Shown here: positions 5,349 through 13,300 of the stretch, piece by piece | Layout: every line of letters begins with the position of its first letter | How positions within the stretch are numbered: the first letter of the stretch is position 1 | Made by a program: the position numbers and the translations under genes | Source: a virus | Length of the DNA: 32,502 bases | IMG/VR virus record: IMGVR_UViG_3300025131_000233 | Span: 1-32,502 of that record | Direction: 5' to 3' (one strand) | Notes under the pieces: model-generated | The model's database searches: none | What the model was told of the DNA's origin: nothing | Seen by the model: the letters and a program-made list of their open reading frames with translations, nothing else

Positions 5349-5861
5349 ATGTCAAAAGCAAATAAGGCAGAAGCCAATTCAAGCACAAACACAGATTCAA
5401 TTTTAGATAAAGGCAGTCGTGTCAAATTTGAATATCAAGGGTGGAAAACTATCGGTGACCACGTTATTGGATGCTATGTAGGGAAGTACAAAAATACTCC
5501 AAGCAAATATAATCCAAACAACATTGAGGTAGAAAATTATGTTCTACTCCAAGAACCAGATGGTGAAATAAAAGTAGTAGCTGGTAGGCAGCCAAAATCC
5601 AAAACAGATGGCACTAAAGTCTTCTGGGATATGGCAAAAATTCCTCTAGGTGCTCGTGTCGCTTTCATCTATGAAGAAGATAGAGAAAACGAAACTGCAA
5701 ATCCAACTAAGATAATCGCAATAGGATACGAGGGTCAGGTTGATAAAGAAAAATATCTAAACTTCAAAGCTAAATATAACTTATCAGAGTTAGTTGATGA
5801 AGATGAAGAAGCTCCAGAGGAAGAAGAAGTATTAGAACCAGAGGTTGTAGAAGAAATATAA
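5349..5861 (+). CDS. Candidate single-stranded DNA-binding protein
   Basis: 170 residues: a polar N-terminus (1-25), a beta-rich core (26-140, with aromatic and glycine positions such as VKFEYQGW, VIGCYVGKY, VFWDMAKIPLGARVAFIYEE), and a strongly acidic C-terminal tail (148-170, runs of E and D). A small beta core plus acidic tail, encoded beside primase and helicase, is the hallmark layout of phage SSBs (as in T7 gp2.5), where the tail recruits partners. The OB-fold itself cannot be proven by eye. The start AAATATATG has no SD; its expression is presumably governed by the long structured leader. Alternative: another tail-acidic replication accessory protein. Confidence 0.5.
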   Translation: MSKANKAEANSSTNTDSILDKGSRVKFEYQGWKTIGDHVIGCYVGKYKNTPSKYNPNNIEVENYVLLQEPDGEIKVVAGRQPKSKTDGTKVFWDMAKIPLGARVAFIYEEDRENETANPTKIIAIGYEGQVDKEKYLNFKAKYNLSELVDEDEEAPEEEEVLEPEVVEEI

Positions 5862-5865
5862 AATC

Positions 5866-5905
5866 TAAGCACTAATTTAAAACGTACAGGCATTTAAAGT
5901 GCTTA
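5866..5905 (+). other. Intercistronic hairpin
   Basis: TAAGCACT (5866-5873) is perfectly complementary to AGTGCTTA (5898-5905), with extra TTTAAA pairing possible in the 24-base loop. It begins four bases after the SSB-candidate stop and ends 12 bases before the next ATG. It is not followed by a T-run, so an mRNA-processing or stability element is more likely than a terminator. Confidence 0.5.
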
Positions 5906-5917
5906 ATAAATAAACAT

Positions 5918-6115
5918 ATGGACTCAATATTAAACAAAAAAAATAGGGTTAAGAGAGATTATTCTAAACTCCCACCAGTTCGGAAAGACTGTCAATCGTG
6001 TTTTGAGGAATACGAAACTGTAGTCAGATGGAGTAAAAGATGTCCAAAGTGTAAGAAAAATAACTCTCCTTATCGCAAACAAATAGTTAATAAAGATTTA
6101 AAGTCACCATTTTAA
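5918..6115 (+). CDS. Small basic zinc-ribbon protein
   Basis: 65 residues with C-Q-S-C (25-28) and C-P-K-C (42-45), 13 residues apart, embedded in lysine/arginine-rich flanks. This is a minimal zinc ribbon likely to touch nucleic acid. The start AAACATATG has no SD. It lies between the SSB candidate and the coiled-coil gene, so a role in replication or transcription is plausible but unproven. Confidence 0.7.
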   Translation: MDSILNKKNRVKRDYSKLPPVRKDCQSCFEEYETVVRWSKRCPKCKKNNSPYRKQIVNKDLKSPF

Positions 6116-6119
6116 ACAT

Positions 6120-6386
6120 ATGAAAATATTAGCAGAACAAACATTCCACCTTGGGAACAAAGATCAATGGGATAAAACCATAAAGTTTTCAAGATACGCA
6201 GCTAAAGTAGAATTACTAATTTTGGAACACAAAACAGACGGAGATGCACAACTAATAAGATTTAATGAAGAAGAAATAAAAGATCTAAAAAATATCCTAG
6301 AGAACACTAATTATATATTTAACCAAGATAAATATGGAGATAACAAAACAAATAGAGATAATTACCCAGGGTGTCAAGGAATGTAA
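6120..6386 (+). CDS. Small hypothetical protein
   Basis: 88 residues. Strand-like segments (MKILAEQTFHL, AAKVELLIL) come first, then an acidic helix (NEEEIKDLKNILENTN). The start CATATG lies four bases after the preceding stop. The last ~17 residues overlap out of frame with the next gene (start 6334), an unusually long overlap for this operon. The natural end of the fold may therefore be about residue 70. No family recognised. Confidence 0.6.
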   Translation: MKILAEQTFHLGNKDQWDKTIKFSRYAAKVELLILEHKTDGDAQLIRFNEEEIKDLKNILENTNYIFNQDKYGDNKTNRDNYPGCQGM

Positions 6387-6894
6387 GGAGATAAAAATAC
6401 CAACGATCAAATCAAACAAAGACTACAAAAGAGCATCTGACTCAGTGAAGTTTATAAATGATAAGCTAAAGTACGCTGAATCAGAACGTAAGAAAATGGT
6501 AGCACCGCTAGTAAAAGAAAAGAAAGAAATAGACTCAGCATTCAAACCATTAACAGTTCCAATGAAAAGTTTGATGACAAACATCAAAGGATCAATGCTG
6601 AACTATATGAAGAAGAAAGAACTAGAACAAGCCAAATATGAGCAGAAAAAGATAGAAGAAACTCCGGATGAACATACATTGGTAGTGGATGATAAGGTTA
6701 GAAAGATAAAAGACAGTGAGTTTAGTAGCAATACTAAAAAGACAATTATTAAGTATAAGATAAAGGACAAGCAACTAGAAAATGTAATTACAATTAAACA
6801 ACAACTGATGAAAGAATACTTGTTAGCAGGTAACCCATTGCCTGACTACATAGAAACCTACACTGAAGAATCAATAGTTGTAAGAACAAAATAA
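6334..6894 (+). CDS. Coiled-coil protein of replication/recombination type
   Basis: 186 residues. Residues 20-130 are rich in Lys/Glu with heptad-like hydrophobics (KRASDSVKFINDKLKYAESERKKMVAPL onwards, ELEQAKYEQKKIEE), i.e. a long coiled coil. A short beta/alpha C-terminal part follows, ending PDYIETYTEESIVVRTK. The layout resembles the small coiled-coil proteins (DUF1351-like) encoded beside phage recombination genes. The start AAATATGG lies within the previous gene. Its tail continues to within one base of the next small gene. Role inferred from context only. Confidence 0.6.
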   Translation: MEITKQIEIITQGVKECKEIKIPTIKSNKDYKRASDSVKFINDKLKYAESERKKMVAPLVKEKKEIDSAFKPLTVPMKSLMTNIKGSMLNYMKKKELEQAKYEQKKIEETPDEHTLVVDDKVRKIKDSEFSSNTKKTIIKYKIKDKQLENVITIKQQLMKEYLLAGNPLPDYIETYTEESIVVRTK

Positions 6895-6895
6895 T

Positions 6896-6997
6896 ATGCA
6901 AACATTACTAATAGTAGTATGCGTACTGTCCGGAGTTCTACTTGGGATAGCACTATACGATATGTTAAAACAAGATATATGGAACAAGAAAAATTAA
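6896..6997 (+). CDS. Tiny membrane protein (33 aa)
   Basis: MQTLLIVVCVLSGVLLGIAL then YDMLKQDIWNKKN: a single hydrophobic helix (2-21) with a short charged tail. It starts with TAATATG one base after the preceding stop, the standard junction in this operon. Its end overlaps the next gene's start at 6979 by 19 bases, so translation may be coupled. A one-helix protein in an early operon may act on the host membrane; nothing more specific can be said. Confidence 0.6.
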   Translation: MQTLLIVVCVLSGVLLGIALYDMLKQDIWNKKN

Positions 6998-7341
6998 AAT
7001 ATATACAACCAGGAGATTATCTTGTAAGACAATTAAAGAAAAGAAAACAAAGAGTAAGAGTTCTTGGTGTCCAGGATGAATTAATATTCGTAAGCAGATG
7101 TAATGATTTTGATAAATCAGGAGATGCACTAACACAAAAAGATATATTGACAGGAAAATGGAAGTGGATTATTAGCTTGAAAATGGATATGTTAAGAGTA
7201 AGAGCTAATAATGAAGGTAAAATAGAAGAAACACTTATGCCGACCGATGAAGATAAGAAGAAAAAATACTATGGTAAAAGACTTATGGAATTAGTAAAAC
7301 AATATAATGAACAAAATGATCCAAATAACTATAAACAATAA
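6979..7341 (+). CDS. Hypothetical protein with a small beta-barrel-like core
   Basis: 120 residues from the chosen start (MEQEKLKYIQPGDYLVRQ), which has the typical GATATATGG context. An upstream in-frame ATG at 6919 lies wholly inside the tiny membrane-protein gene and would add a low-complexity leader. Residues 8-75 alternate basic and hydrophobic residues with turns (PGDYLVRQLKKRKQRVRVLGVQ, ELIFVSRCN), resembling a KOW/SH3-like module. The C-terminal part is acidic, then helical. It overlaps the helicase start by 35 bases. A nucleic-acid-binding accessory is possible. Confidence 0.6.
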   Translation: MEQEKLKYIQPGDYLVRQLKKRKQRVRVLGVQDELIFVSRCNDFDKSGDALTQKDILTGKWKWIISLKMDMLRVRANNEGKIEETLMPTDEDKKKKYYGKRLMELVKQYNEQNDPNNYKQ

Positions 7342-8686
7342 AATATATATCAAGGGAATGAGTACGGATAGACAGAAGAATTTTAAGAAATTACTGACAC
7401 TTGATAACCCGGTATTTCATACAATGAAAGCTATGAAGAAATCGGTGTGGGGAATACAAAGATATTTTAAGTATTATAGTACATTAGGTAATGATTTAGT
7501 GATTCCACGTGGAATGTTGACTAGGTTGATGCATTTTCTGCATAGGTACGATGTAAAATACACACTAAATGATCAAAGAAATGTAAAGAAACTTGATACT
7601 GACTTACCGGAATTTAAACTACGAGATTATCAGCAGAAAATATGTGATAAGTTATTCCCGGAAGATGATGAACCACAAGAGGGGATGATAGTGATGACTA
7701 CCGGATCAGGCAAAACAGTAATGGCGGCTGAAATAGTACGTAGACTAGGACTCAAAGCCACGATACTAGTGTCAAAACAGACCTTGTTACACCAGTTTGC
7801 GAGTGAGTTTAAACGATTTGTGAACTATGATGTAGGTAAAATGTATAGCAAAGAAAAGACAATGAAAGATATAACAGTTGCAACCTGGGGAATACTAAGA
7901 AACAAAGAACGATTAGAAGAACTGATTCAGCAGACAAGCGTACTAATAATAGATGAAGCACAAGATGTAGCATCTCCAAAAAGAAAAGAGATAATACAAA
8001 GTTTCAATCCAAAGTATATGTATGGGCTGACAGCAACTCCATTAAGGACAGATGGGCAAACGCAAGGGATATTCTTCCTGGTAGGATCAGAAATAGAAGA
8101 TTATAAAGGTAAGCAGATGAAACCAAAAGTGGAGATCTGGCATACAAAAGAAGATATACCAGTTAGACCAGAATACCACGAAATGATAGATGAAATGATA
8201 GAGAATGATGGTCGTAATACCCTGATAACATACATAGCAATGGAAGAAATATCTAAAGGTCGTAAAGTATTAGTCTTAACAAAACGAATAGAACACTACG
8301 AAAAGATACATAAGAAACTCCCGGACAGTGATATGATATATGCAATGGACAGTAGTTCTCCGGATAGAGATTGGTTGTTGGGCGGTATGAAAAATGGGTT
8401 AGTAGATTTTAATTGTATACTCGGCACTACTGCATTACTAAGTTGCGGTGTAGATATCCCGAGCCTGGATACAGTAATAATTGCCTGTGATATGCGATCG
8501 CCAGTATTAACAATACAATCTGTAGGTCGTATAAGAAGATTATTTGAGGGCAAAGCTGAACCAAAAGTGATAGATTTACACGACTCAAGGAATTATAAGT
8601 TAAATAAACAAGCAAAGGAGAGGTTAAAATTATATAGAAAAAAAGAGTGGGAGATTAAAGAAATAAATATAGACTATGGTCACTAG
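7307..8686 (+). CDS. SF2 DNA/RNA helicase (UvsW/XPB-like)
   Basis: 459 residues with all main SF2 motifs in order: YQQ region at ~108-110, Walker A TTGSGKT (131-137), TLLHQF (159-164), DEAQ (216-219, the fourth residue Gln rather than His or Asp), TATP (242-245) and QSVGRIRR (404-411). Residues 1-100 form a small N-terminal domain beginning with a beta-like MIQITINNKIYIKG, as in phage UvsW-type helicases. The enzyme should use ATP to unwind or branch-migrate DNA at forks and recombination intermediates. The start at 7307 (or Met4) overlaps the previous gene. Its tail overlaps the next start by 11 bases, so the genes are tightly coupled. Confidence 0.88.
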   Translation: MNKMIQITINNKIYIKGMSTDRQKNFKKLLTLDNPVFHTMKAMKKSVWGIQRYFKYYSTLGNDLVIPRGMLTRLMHFLHRYDVKYTLNDQRNVKKLDTDLPEFKLRDYQQKICDKLFPEDDEPQEGMIVMTTGSGKTVMAAEIVRRLGLKATILVSKQTLLHQFASEFKRFVNYDVGKMYSKEKTMKDITVATWGILRNKERLEELIQQTSVLIIDEAQDVASPKRKEIIQSFNPKYMYGLTATPLRTDGQTQGIFFLVGSEIEDYKGKQMKPKVEIWHTKEDIPVRPEYHEMIDEMIENDGRNTLITYIAMEEISKGRKVLVLTKRIEHYEKIHKKLPDSDMIYAMDSSSPDRDWLLGGMKNGLVDFNCILGTTALLSCGVDIPSLDTVIIACDMRSPVLTIQSVGRIRRLFEGKAEPKVIDLHDSRNYKLNKQAKERLKLYRKKEWEIKEINIDYGH

Positions 8687-8924
8687 AAAAAACACTCAGG
8701 TACTTTCAATCCTGAAACATAACAAAATATCAATATATAGATTTATAAAGGAGATGGGATTCAACCCGATAAAAGATTATACCAGATGGGTACAAAGACT
8801 AGATGGTACTTTTATGATGTCAAAGTTTGAGAAAGAACTGATGGAGAAAACCTTGAAAAAAATGACAGGTAGTGAGTGCTTGGATACAGAATTAACAGCT
8901 CCAGACAAATATAGAACATTATAA
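8676..8924 (+). CDS. Small helical protein, possibly DNA-binding
   Basis: 82 residues. Residues 8-60 read as successive helices (TQVLSILKHNKISIYRFIKEMGF, then KFEKELMEKTLKKM) with a central 'DYTRWVQRLDGTFMMS' turn or strand. The early pair could be a helix-turn-helix, but no consensus is clear. It overlaps the helicase stop by 11 bases and precedes a nuclease candidate. Function unknown; a helicase or recombination partner is a context guess. Confidence 0.6.
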   Translation: MVTRKNTQVLSILKHNKISIYRFIKEMGFNPIKDYTRWVQRLDGTFMMSKFEKELMEKTLKKMTGSECLDTELTAPDKYRTL

Positions 8925-8941
8925 AACATAACCGGGGAATT

Positions 8942-9349
8942 ATGTTCACCGAAAAACAACTAACTGCTGCTTTTAGTAAATGGTTAAGAAAACAAAGGTG
9001 GCAGAAAAAAATGATGTATTCCTTTGGAATAGAGTTTAAGGTAAAGAGATATAAAAAAAGATTAAACTTTAGATGTGATTTTAGACCTCAACAACTACCA
9101 AGTCTACTTGAAACAAAATATGGATGTATATATAAGAAATATTCTGATATGGATATTTCCACAAAACATTACGATGCGTCACAAATATGTTTTGCTCCGG
9201 CATATGTAGCGTGTTTGTGGTATAGGGAGCGTAAGCCAAAGATTTTATATCTAATGGACATAGATGACGTATATGGAATAATGGATACTCAAAAATCTAT
9301 GACCGAGGATCAAGCAAAAGAAATATCAGAAATAACAATAAAATTATGA
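8942..9349 (+). CDS. Candidate restriction-fold (PD-(D/E)xK) nuclease
   Basis: 135 residues. The order fits the small nuclease fold used by phage resolvase- and RecU-like proteins: an N-terminal helix (TEKQLTAAFSKWLRK), a strand with FRCDFRP around Asp46, ETK (57-59) as a possible E-x-K pair, then K-H-Y-D-A-S-Q (75-81) and A-P-A-Y-V-A-C-L-W-Y (85-94), and a final strand KILYLMDID. The 'H-Y-D-A ... PAYV' portion is the strongest cue. It would cleave recombination or replication intermediates. Catalytic assignment is by eye only. It overlaps the next gene in an ATGA junction (9346). Confidence 0.45.
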   Translation: MFTEKQLTAAFSKWLRKQRWQKKMMYSFGIEFKVKRYKKRLNFRCDFRPQQLPSLLETKYGCIYKKYSDMDISTKHYDASQICFAPAYVACLWYRERKPKILYLMDIDDVYGIMDTQKSMTEDQAKEISEITIKL

Positions 9350-9609
9350 AAATAAATCCACCACCAATCAAACCAATATTTAAATCACACTGTTGTAAGG
9401 CAGGAGTAGATGTAGCAGGAGATGTTACAAAATATTATGTATGTAGTAATTGTTTACAACCTTGTGATGCTATTGCAAAGATGTCTTATTCAAACAACCC
9501 TAAACATTTTGAAAATAAACTTAAAAGAAATTCTAAAAAACCCTTTGATCAACACTGCAACTGCAGAGGATTGAGAAAGATGTGGTGTTGGCTAACTAGA
9601 GAAAGGTAA
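9346..9609 (+). CDS. Small zinc-ribbon protein
   Basis: 87 residues: a proline-rich start (MKINPPPIKP), then H-C-C (15-17), KAGVDVAGDVTKYYV, C-S-N-C (33-36) and Cys40: a classic short ribbon (HCC ... YxCxxC). The basic C-terminal half ends in C-N-C, WCWLTRER. ATGA overlap with the upstream gene. It is the last gene of the SD-less part of the operon before the SD-containing island at 9621. Function unknown. Confidence 0.7.
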   Translation: MKINPPPIKPIFKSHCCKAGVDVAGDVTKYYVCSNCLQPCDAIAKMSYSNNPKHFENKLKRNSKKPFDQHCNCRGLRKMWCWLTRER

Positions 9610-9620
9610 CCTCTTATAGG

Positions 9621-9645
9621 TGTATAGTTCATAGTAAACTATATA
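9621..9645 (+). other. Leader hairpin before the SD island
   Basis: TGTATAGTT (9621-9629) pairs with AACTATATA (9637-9645), nine pairs including one G-T, around the loop CATAGTA. It ends just before the SD at 9652-9658 and shows no T-run. It is probably a leader or spacer structure for the island. Confidence 0.45.
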
Positions 9646-9662
9646 CTATACAGGAGAGTACA

Positions 9663-9770
9663 ATGATTAGATTCATCGTTTGGCTCTGGAGTGTTTTCAA
9701 AGAAGTTGAACACGAAACCCCCGTTGTAGCAGATGAGTGCTATGACAATCACCCGGATAACTACGAATGA
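9663..9770 (+). CDS. Tiny protein (35 aa) with a true SD
   Basis: MIRFIVWLWSVFKEVEHETP and onward, ending NHPDNYE. Residues 1-12 are aromatic and hydrophobic (a short membrane-binding or amphipathic helix); the rest is acidic. A clear SD (AGGAGAG, 9652-9658) precedes the ATG, in contrast to the genes upstream. It ends in TGA, which overlaps the next ATG (ATGA at 9767-9770). Base composition is visibly richer in G and C than its neighbours. Function unknown. Confidence 0.6.
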   Translation: MIRFIVWLWSVFKEVEHETPVVADECYDNHPDNYE

Positions 9771-9916
9771 GAATATTCTGGTACACGATAGTCCAGAGGA
9801 CTTGTAAAACGTGTCGTGATTTTAAACTGCACGAGGTGGGGAGTTGTCCTAAAACAAATGAAACAATTTATGAATGCATTTGTTGCAGAACAAGGGTTGC
9901 AGTGAAAAGGAGCTGA
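9767..9916 (+). CDS. Tiny zinc-ribbon protein (49 aa)
   Basis: MRIFWYTIVQRTCKTC and onward: C-K-T-C (13-16), Cys27, then C-I-C-C (37-40) in a basic tail (RTRVAVKRS). The fold is likely a single zinc knuckle. Its start overlaps the preceding stop (ATGA), so translation is coupled. It ends in TGA inside the SD spacer of the next gene, whose AAGGAG lies at 9907-9912. Part of the SD-containing island; function unknown. Confidence 0.6.
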   Translation: MRIFWYTIVQRTCKTCRDFKLHEVGSCPKTNETIYECICCRTRVAVKRS

Positions 9917-9920
9917 CAAA

Positions 9921-10067
9921 ATGAAACAAGTAACGGAGTATTTCACACATTGTTATAAGTGTAATTGTATGGTGAAGTTCATCGTTTACATAGACTCATC
10001 AAGAGTCTTCCGGTTTGTGGTGGTGGAATGTACCAACTGTCACGATAAGGAAGAACATCAGGTGTAA
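9921..10067 (+). CDS. Tiny zinc-ribbon protein (48 aa)
   Basis: MKQVTEYFTHCYKCNC and onward: C-Y-K-C-N-C (11-16), a beta-like segment (MVKFIVYIDSSRVFRFVVVE) and C-T-N-C-H (37-41). This is the standard layout of a two-knuckle ribbon. AAGGAG at 9907-9912 is a canonical SD, eight bases before the ATG. One base after its TAA begins the pseudoknot at 10068-10111. It may be a paralogue-like partner of the other two zinc genes in this island. Confidence 0.65.
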   Translation: MKQVTEYFTHCYKCNCMVKFIVYIDSSRVFRFVVVECTNCHDKEEHQV

Positions 10068-10111
10068 TAGCAGCTTTCTTGTCCGTTTACTGCTAGAACA
10101 ACTAAACGGAC
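10068..10111 (+). promoter_or_regulatory. H-type RNA pseudoknot upstream of 10134
   Basis: Stem 1: TAGCAG (10068-10073) with CTGCTA (10090-10095). Stem 2: GTCCGTTTA (10081-10089) with TAAACGGAC (10103-10111). The loops are 7 nt (10074-10080) and 7 nt (10096-10102), with no base between the stems, so they can stack coaxially: the geometry of a real H-type pseudoknot. It ends 10 bases before the SD of the next gene, where it could control translation or bind a ligand. It does not match a riboswitch class I know. Confidence 0.6.
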
Positions 10112-10133
10112 TCCATTTTACAAAGGAGAGCGT

Positions 10134-10304
10134 ATGGCTAAAAACACCTTCGTGTATGAGGGGCAAGAGATGAAGTACTGCTTCTGCTGTAAAACCAAGA
10201 CTTGGTTTCAATTGTTTACAATCATCCGTGAGGATGAAAGTAAGCTTGGACAAGTCTGGCTCTGTTCCTGGTGTAACCGGGAACATAAAAGCCAAAACAA
10301 ATAG
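10134..10304 (+). CDS. Small zinc-ribbon protein (56 aa), last gene of the early operon
   Basis: MAKNTFVYEGQEMKYCFCC and onward: C-F-C-C (16-19), a beta segment (KTWFQLFTIIRE) and C-S-W-C (44-47), then a basic tail. A strong SD (AAAGGAG, 10122-10128) lies five bases before the ATG, just after the pseudoknot. Its TAG stop lies inside the terminator stem at 10300-10325. Function unknown; the layout resembles the other island ribbons. Confidence 0.65.
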   Translation: MAKNTFVYEGQEMKYCFCCKTKTWFQLFTIIREDESKLGQVWLCSWCNREHKSQNK

Positions 10305-10331
10305 CGACCTTGATTGGTCGCTATTCTTTTT
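10300..10331. terminator. Shared terminator between converging operons
   Basis: AATAGCGACC (10300-10309) pairs perfectly with GGTCGCTATT (10316-10325) around the loop TTGATT. It is followed on the plus strand by CTTTTT and on the minus strand by TTTGTTTT. It sits exactly where the plus-strand early operon meets the end of the minus-strand 10330-17142 gene. Confidence 0.85.
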
Positions 10332-13300
10332 ATTTAATGGATCTTATTTCTTCTTCTGTTATTTTACCATTCTTGAAGTCTTTTATATATTTTTGAGCAT
10401 CCTCTTTATCAATTGTTTTAGCTCTTAATAGTTTACCCAGATAGTTTTCTATTGGAGTGTACATCTTCCAGTCTTCGGTAGTTACCAGCTCCAGGTTAGA
10501 CTTATTATTGCTTCCACCTAGTTGGAGTGGTATGGTGTGATCAAGTTTAACTTCTACTCCAGCATCTACTTCTTTTCTTATAGCCTGTGATTCAGACAGT
10601 GGCATCCTCTCCACTATAATAGCACCATTATCTGTTCTTCTTATCTTCTGTCCAGTGAATATTCTATTAAAAGCTGTAATTGGATCTGTACCAATAGCTT
10701 TAGCATAAATCAATATTTTACCAATGAATGTTTTATCGCTCTTGCTCTCCATTTCTTTCGCATCTTTTAACATCTTTCCTTTGATAGTCAAAGCACCTTT
10801 AACTTCAGCCGGAGTTAATTCAGCCAAGAGTTTTTCTCTTTCTTTAGTAGTCTTTGCTGCTTCCATTTTTTCATATGCCAATTGACTTGCTTTGTCTTTT
10901 TCAAACTTGATTATCTTATTAGCTAATTCTATTTCAGTTATTTCTCCTTTTTCTAGTTGAGCTGTCCATTCTTTCTTTTTTAACTCTCTAGCTTTTTCAT
11001 AATCTATATGACCTGCGGTAAGCCCATTTTGTATAATCTTAACAAAACGAGGAGTAAGTTGCTTCTTTAACTTTACAACTCCCTTCTTCTGTCCTTTATA
11101 ATATTCACCCAACCTAGAAGATTGATATTCTTCTGCTTTAATAATTGAATTCAAATTGACAATAAGATCTGTTAAGAATGTTTGTATTCTACTCTTAGCC
11201 AAAAACATAACCGGGTTAGCACCCTGCATAAGAGTAGTTAATTCTCTATAAAACTTACTGATCAACTGTCCAACAAAAGATTTGTCTTCTTCATCATTCG
11301 GTAATAATGCTTTGATTATCAATACAAAAGAAGTTATTTCAAGTATTCTATAAAATTCTAGTAATGATTGTTTTCCTTTAGTCTTATTTTTACTAAGTAA
11401 AGTTTTTAGATTATATACATTTTGTAAAACACGTTGCATTATAGGGATAGCCCATTTTTTATACTGCATTTGCATACCAGCCTCAGGTGTAGCACCAAGT
11501 ATGGATACAGCACCTTCAACGTGTCTGAATCTACCCATTGATATTTTCATTTGAGCCAATCTTTTTGGATCAATGATACCTGTTTTGAATTCTTCTTTAG
11601 TCAAACTACCAAGTAAAAAATTCTTATTTGCTCGTACAGTAGCATCTCTAAAGCCAATAAACATAGCTTCCATCAATCTTTCCCCTGCATTTTTAGCAGG
11701 TTCTATCAACTCACTCCAGGGATTTCTACCTACGAACGCTGTATTCTCACTAATAATCTTTTTGCCCTGCTTAGTAAGCATCCTGTATTTACCAAGAGCA
11801 TACGCTTTTTTACCAAGCATTGCATAAGTAGTTACTTGCTCACCACCCAGAGAAGCTATTTGGATTGGTATATTGATAGCTAGATCTAATACAGAAGTAA
11901 ACCTTGTTAAGGCTCTTATAGCTCCTTCAATCTTACCACCTTGTTTTGCGATAAGAGTTATATGTTTACCTTTTTTTGTATTGATCCATTCTTTAACAAA
12001 TTTTAATAAGTTTCCGTGTATCAATACCCCTGTTTTAGATAGTTTTTTTGGTACGATAGAGTGAGCGTATACATCAATAAGTGGAGCGATTTCATCAAGT
12101 GCTTGTTTTTTCTTTAGCGTTCTCATATAAGTTAAGAAGGCTTTGACTACATTGTCAGTCGGGATCATAGCACCTGTACGATGTAAAGCATTACCAAAGA
12201 ATTTATCATAACTTAACAACTCTCCGGTAGCATCCCTGATCTGGAAGTTTTGTTCTTCAACTTTATATTTCTGTGCCAATTCTTTTATTGCTTTAATAGC
12301 ACCAACTTCTTTAACTGACTCTAAGACACCTCTCCTAAGATGGGTAAAGTAGTTATCGGAACTCATACCATATTTCAATGCTTCCATTTTTACCAAATAT
12401 TCAAGAGCATCAGACCATTCTTCCTGCATAAAATTAACCAGATCTGCTTCAGCTTTGGTAAGTTGCACTGTATTTTTGTTTTCAGCCTCAAACCATTTAA
12501 CTATATTTTTGTGTTGTGGAATCAATTTACCAACAAAGCTAGTCTTTAGTTTTTTGGCTAACCTTAGCGTTTTTTTCTCAATATCATAGTATTCTTTTTC
12601 TTTAACAATCAATCTTTCATTGGCACTCTCAACAAATAATCTATAAATAGGGTTGGTTTCAGCAAGGACTGTATCTCCTTTCGCACGATCCAATTCTTTA
12701 GACTGTATGTTTGTTAGTTTGTCCGGAGTAGTACCAATTTCCTTTGCCATTATTTCTCTTACTTCTCTTTGGGTTCTAGCCCCACCCAGTTTTGTACGAC
12801 TAACTGTTTGTAATTGTCTAGGTGATAAAAATACATCACCCTTTAAATATGGTTTTAGTGCTTCATCAAATCTTTTTAACTGACTAGTGGTTAGTTTACT
12901 AATTGGTTTTATTCCATATGCCCTTCTGATCGGATCAATATTAAGCTCTTTATCAAATATTTGTTGCATCAATTCATTTTGTGCCTGTCTTCTTTCTGCA
13001 AAATCTTCTGCCCTAGTTCTTAAATCATCAATGAAAGTCATAAAGTCTTTGTCTGACATTAGTCTTATATCTTTTCTAGTGATCTGCTTTAGTTCATCAT
13101 CAGTAAGTTCAAAGAAATTCTTTATTGCATTTATAGTTGTTCTTCTTTTATCTAATATCTCTTTGGCAGTTTCAATCTTGCCAACTGCATACATTGTTTT
13201 TGTATCTTGTAATTGCTCAATCAATCCAGCGTATTCCTCATCTGTTTCAAGTAGTTTCTTTTTAACAATATTATTTACATTGGTACTTCTAGATATCTCT

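Noticed and set aside
9761-10295. Minus-strand frames opposite the small SD island
   Set aside because: They mirror the four plus-strand genes, which have proper SD sites and zinc motifs, and they lack start contexts.
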